This document shows positions 63,878-64,000 of a DNA stretch of 64,000 nt, piece by piece. The stretch's first letter is position 1, and each line of letters begins with the position of its first letter. Under the pieces are notes generated by a model. The model had not been told where the DNA came from and made no database searches. It saw only the letters and a program-made list of their open reading frames with translations. The DNA is from Xanthomonas boreopolis (GTDB taxonomy: Bacteria; Pseudomonadota; Gammaproteobacteria; Xanthomonadales; Xanthomonadaceae). The stretch lies in the NCBI GenBank assembly GCA_014654535.1, contig BNBA01000002.1, positions 1 to 64,000 of the forward strand. The letters run 5' to 3'. A program made the translations under genes and the position numbers.

Positions 63878-64000
63878 GGGGGTCGCAGGCATGGTCGTAG
63901 TCGTCGATCACTGCGTTGATGTGCGCCATCGCCAGGGCGGCCGGATCCCGGACGGCATCGTCGCCGGCCGGGCCATTGCGGAGCGCATGCAACGCTTGGG
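63864..64000 (-). CDS. C-terminal tail of a gene upstream of agaS (possibly AgaZ/GatZ-like)
   Basis: A minus-strand frame open from the right edge to a TGA at 63864-63866 encodes 45 residues ending DPAALAMAHINAVIDDYDHACDPHENH. It overlaps the agaS start by 14 nt, a typical coupled-operon arrangement. The PxxL-x3-HI-x2-V-x2-Y-x2-AC pattern resembles the end of GatZ/KbaZ-type proteins (AgaZ, tagatose-6-phosphate kinase of Shewanella), which would complete a GalNAc pathway. This assignment is a guess from the tail only. Confidence 0.4.
   Translation of the reverse strand, partial: QALHALRNGPAGDDAVRDPAALAMAHINAVIDDYDHACDPHENH

Overview
The window is a very GC-rich chromosomal segment from a member of the Xanthomonadaceae/Lysobacteraceae (Xanthomonas, Stenotrophomonas, Pseudoxanthomonas and relatives). 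The evidence is: several TonB-dependent receptors of the Xanthomonas/Caulobacter type, a glycoside hydrolase order that matches the Xanthomonas campestris nix N-glycan cluster, a nag regulon with both a GntR (NagQ) and a LacI (NagR) regulator, and the short palindromic intergenic repeats typical of these genomes. No insertion sequence, prophage, CRISPR array, tRNA or rRNA was seen.

Positions 378-24113, all on the minus strand, hold a glycan-harvesting locus. Reading in the direction of transcription it contains a GlcNAc-kinase-type nagK, two large TonB-dependent receptors, then GH29, GH18, GH20, GH2, GH3, GH125, GH92 and GH35. That order matches nixE to nixL of X. campestris, whose products sequentially strip fucose, GlcNAc, mannose, xylose and galactose from plant complex N-glycans. 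An intrinsic terminator separates the second receptor from the first hydrolase. Palindromic repeats lie between many of the hydrolase genes, and one supplies the start codon of the GH3 gene.

Positions 24114-24744 form an AT-richer regulatory island with a LacI/NagR-type palindrome and several ATTGGT-type half-sites expected for the GntR regulator. Positions 24745-39557, plus strand, continue the system: a receptor, a GH89 alpha-N-acetylglucosaminidase translationally coupled to a NagX/HGSNAT-like membrane acetyltransferase, nagQ, the inner-membrane GlcNAc permease nagP, nagR, the SIS-type deaminase nagB-II, nagA, and a fourth receptor preceded by three operator-like palindromes. Together these genes would import, cut, phosphorylate, deacetylate and deaminate amino sugars to fructose-6-phosphate.

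Positions 39703-57710 are mostly housekeeping: cca, slt, a Cys-rich receptor, an EEP-family hydrolase, two DsbA proteins, cytochrome c4, engB, a VIT-family transporter, gshA, a two-component system, a glycosyltransferase and a repeat-containing lipoprotein. A 181-bp tandem duplication lies at 52967-53345. Positions 57819-60151 are the glutathione-dependent formaldehyde operon frmRAB with a clear FrmR operator. The right end (60245-64000, minus strand) holds an MFS exporter with a LacI-like operator upstream, a BadF-type amino-sugar kinase, agaS and the tail of another gene. This looks like part of a galactosamine/GalNAc pathway that continues outside the window.
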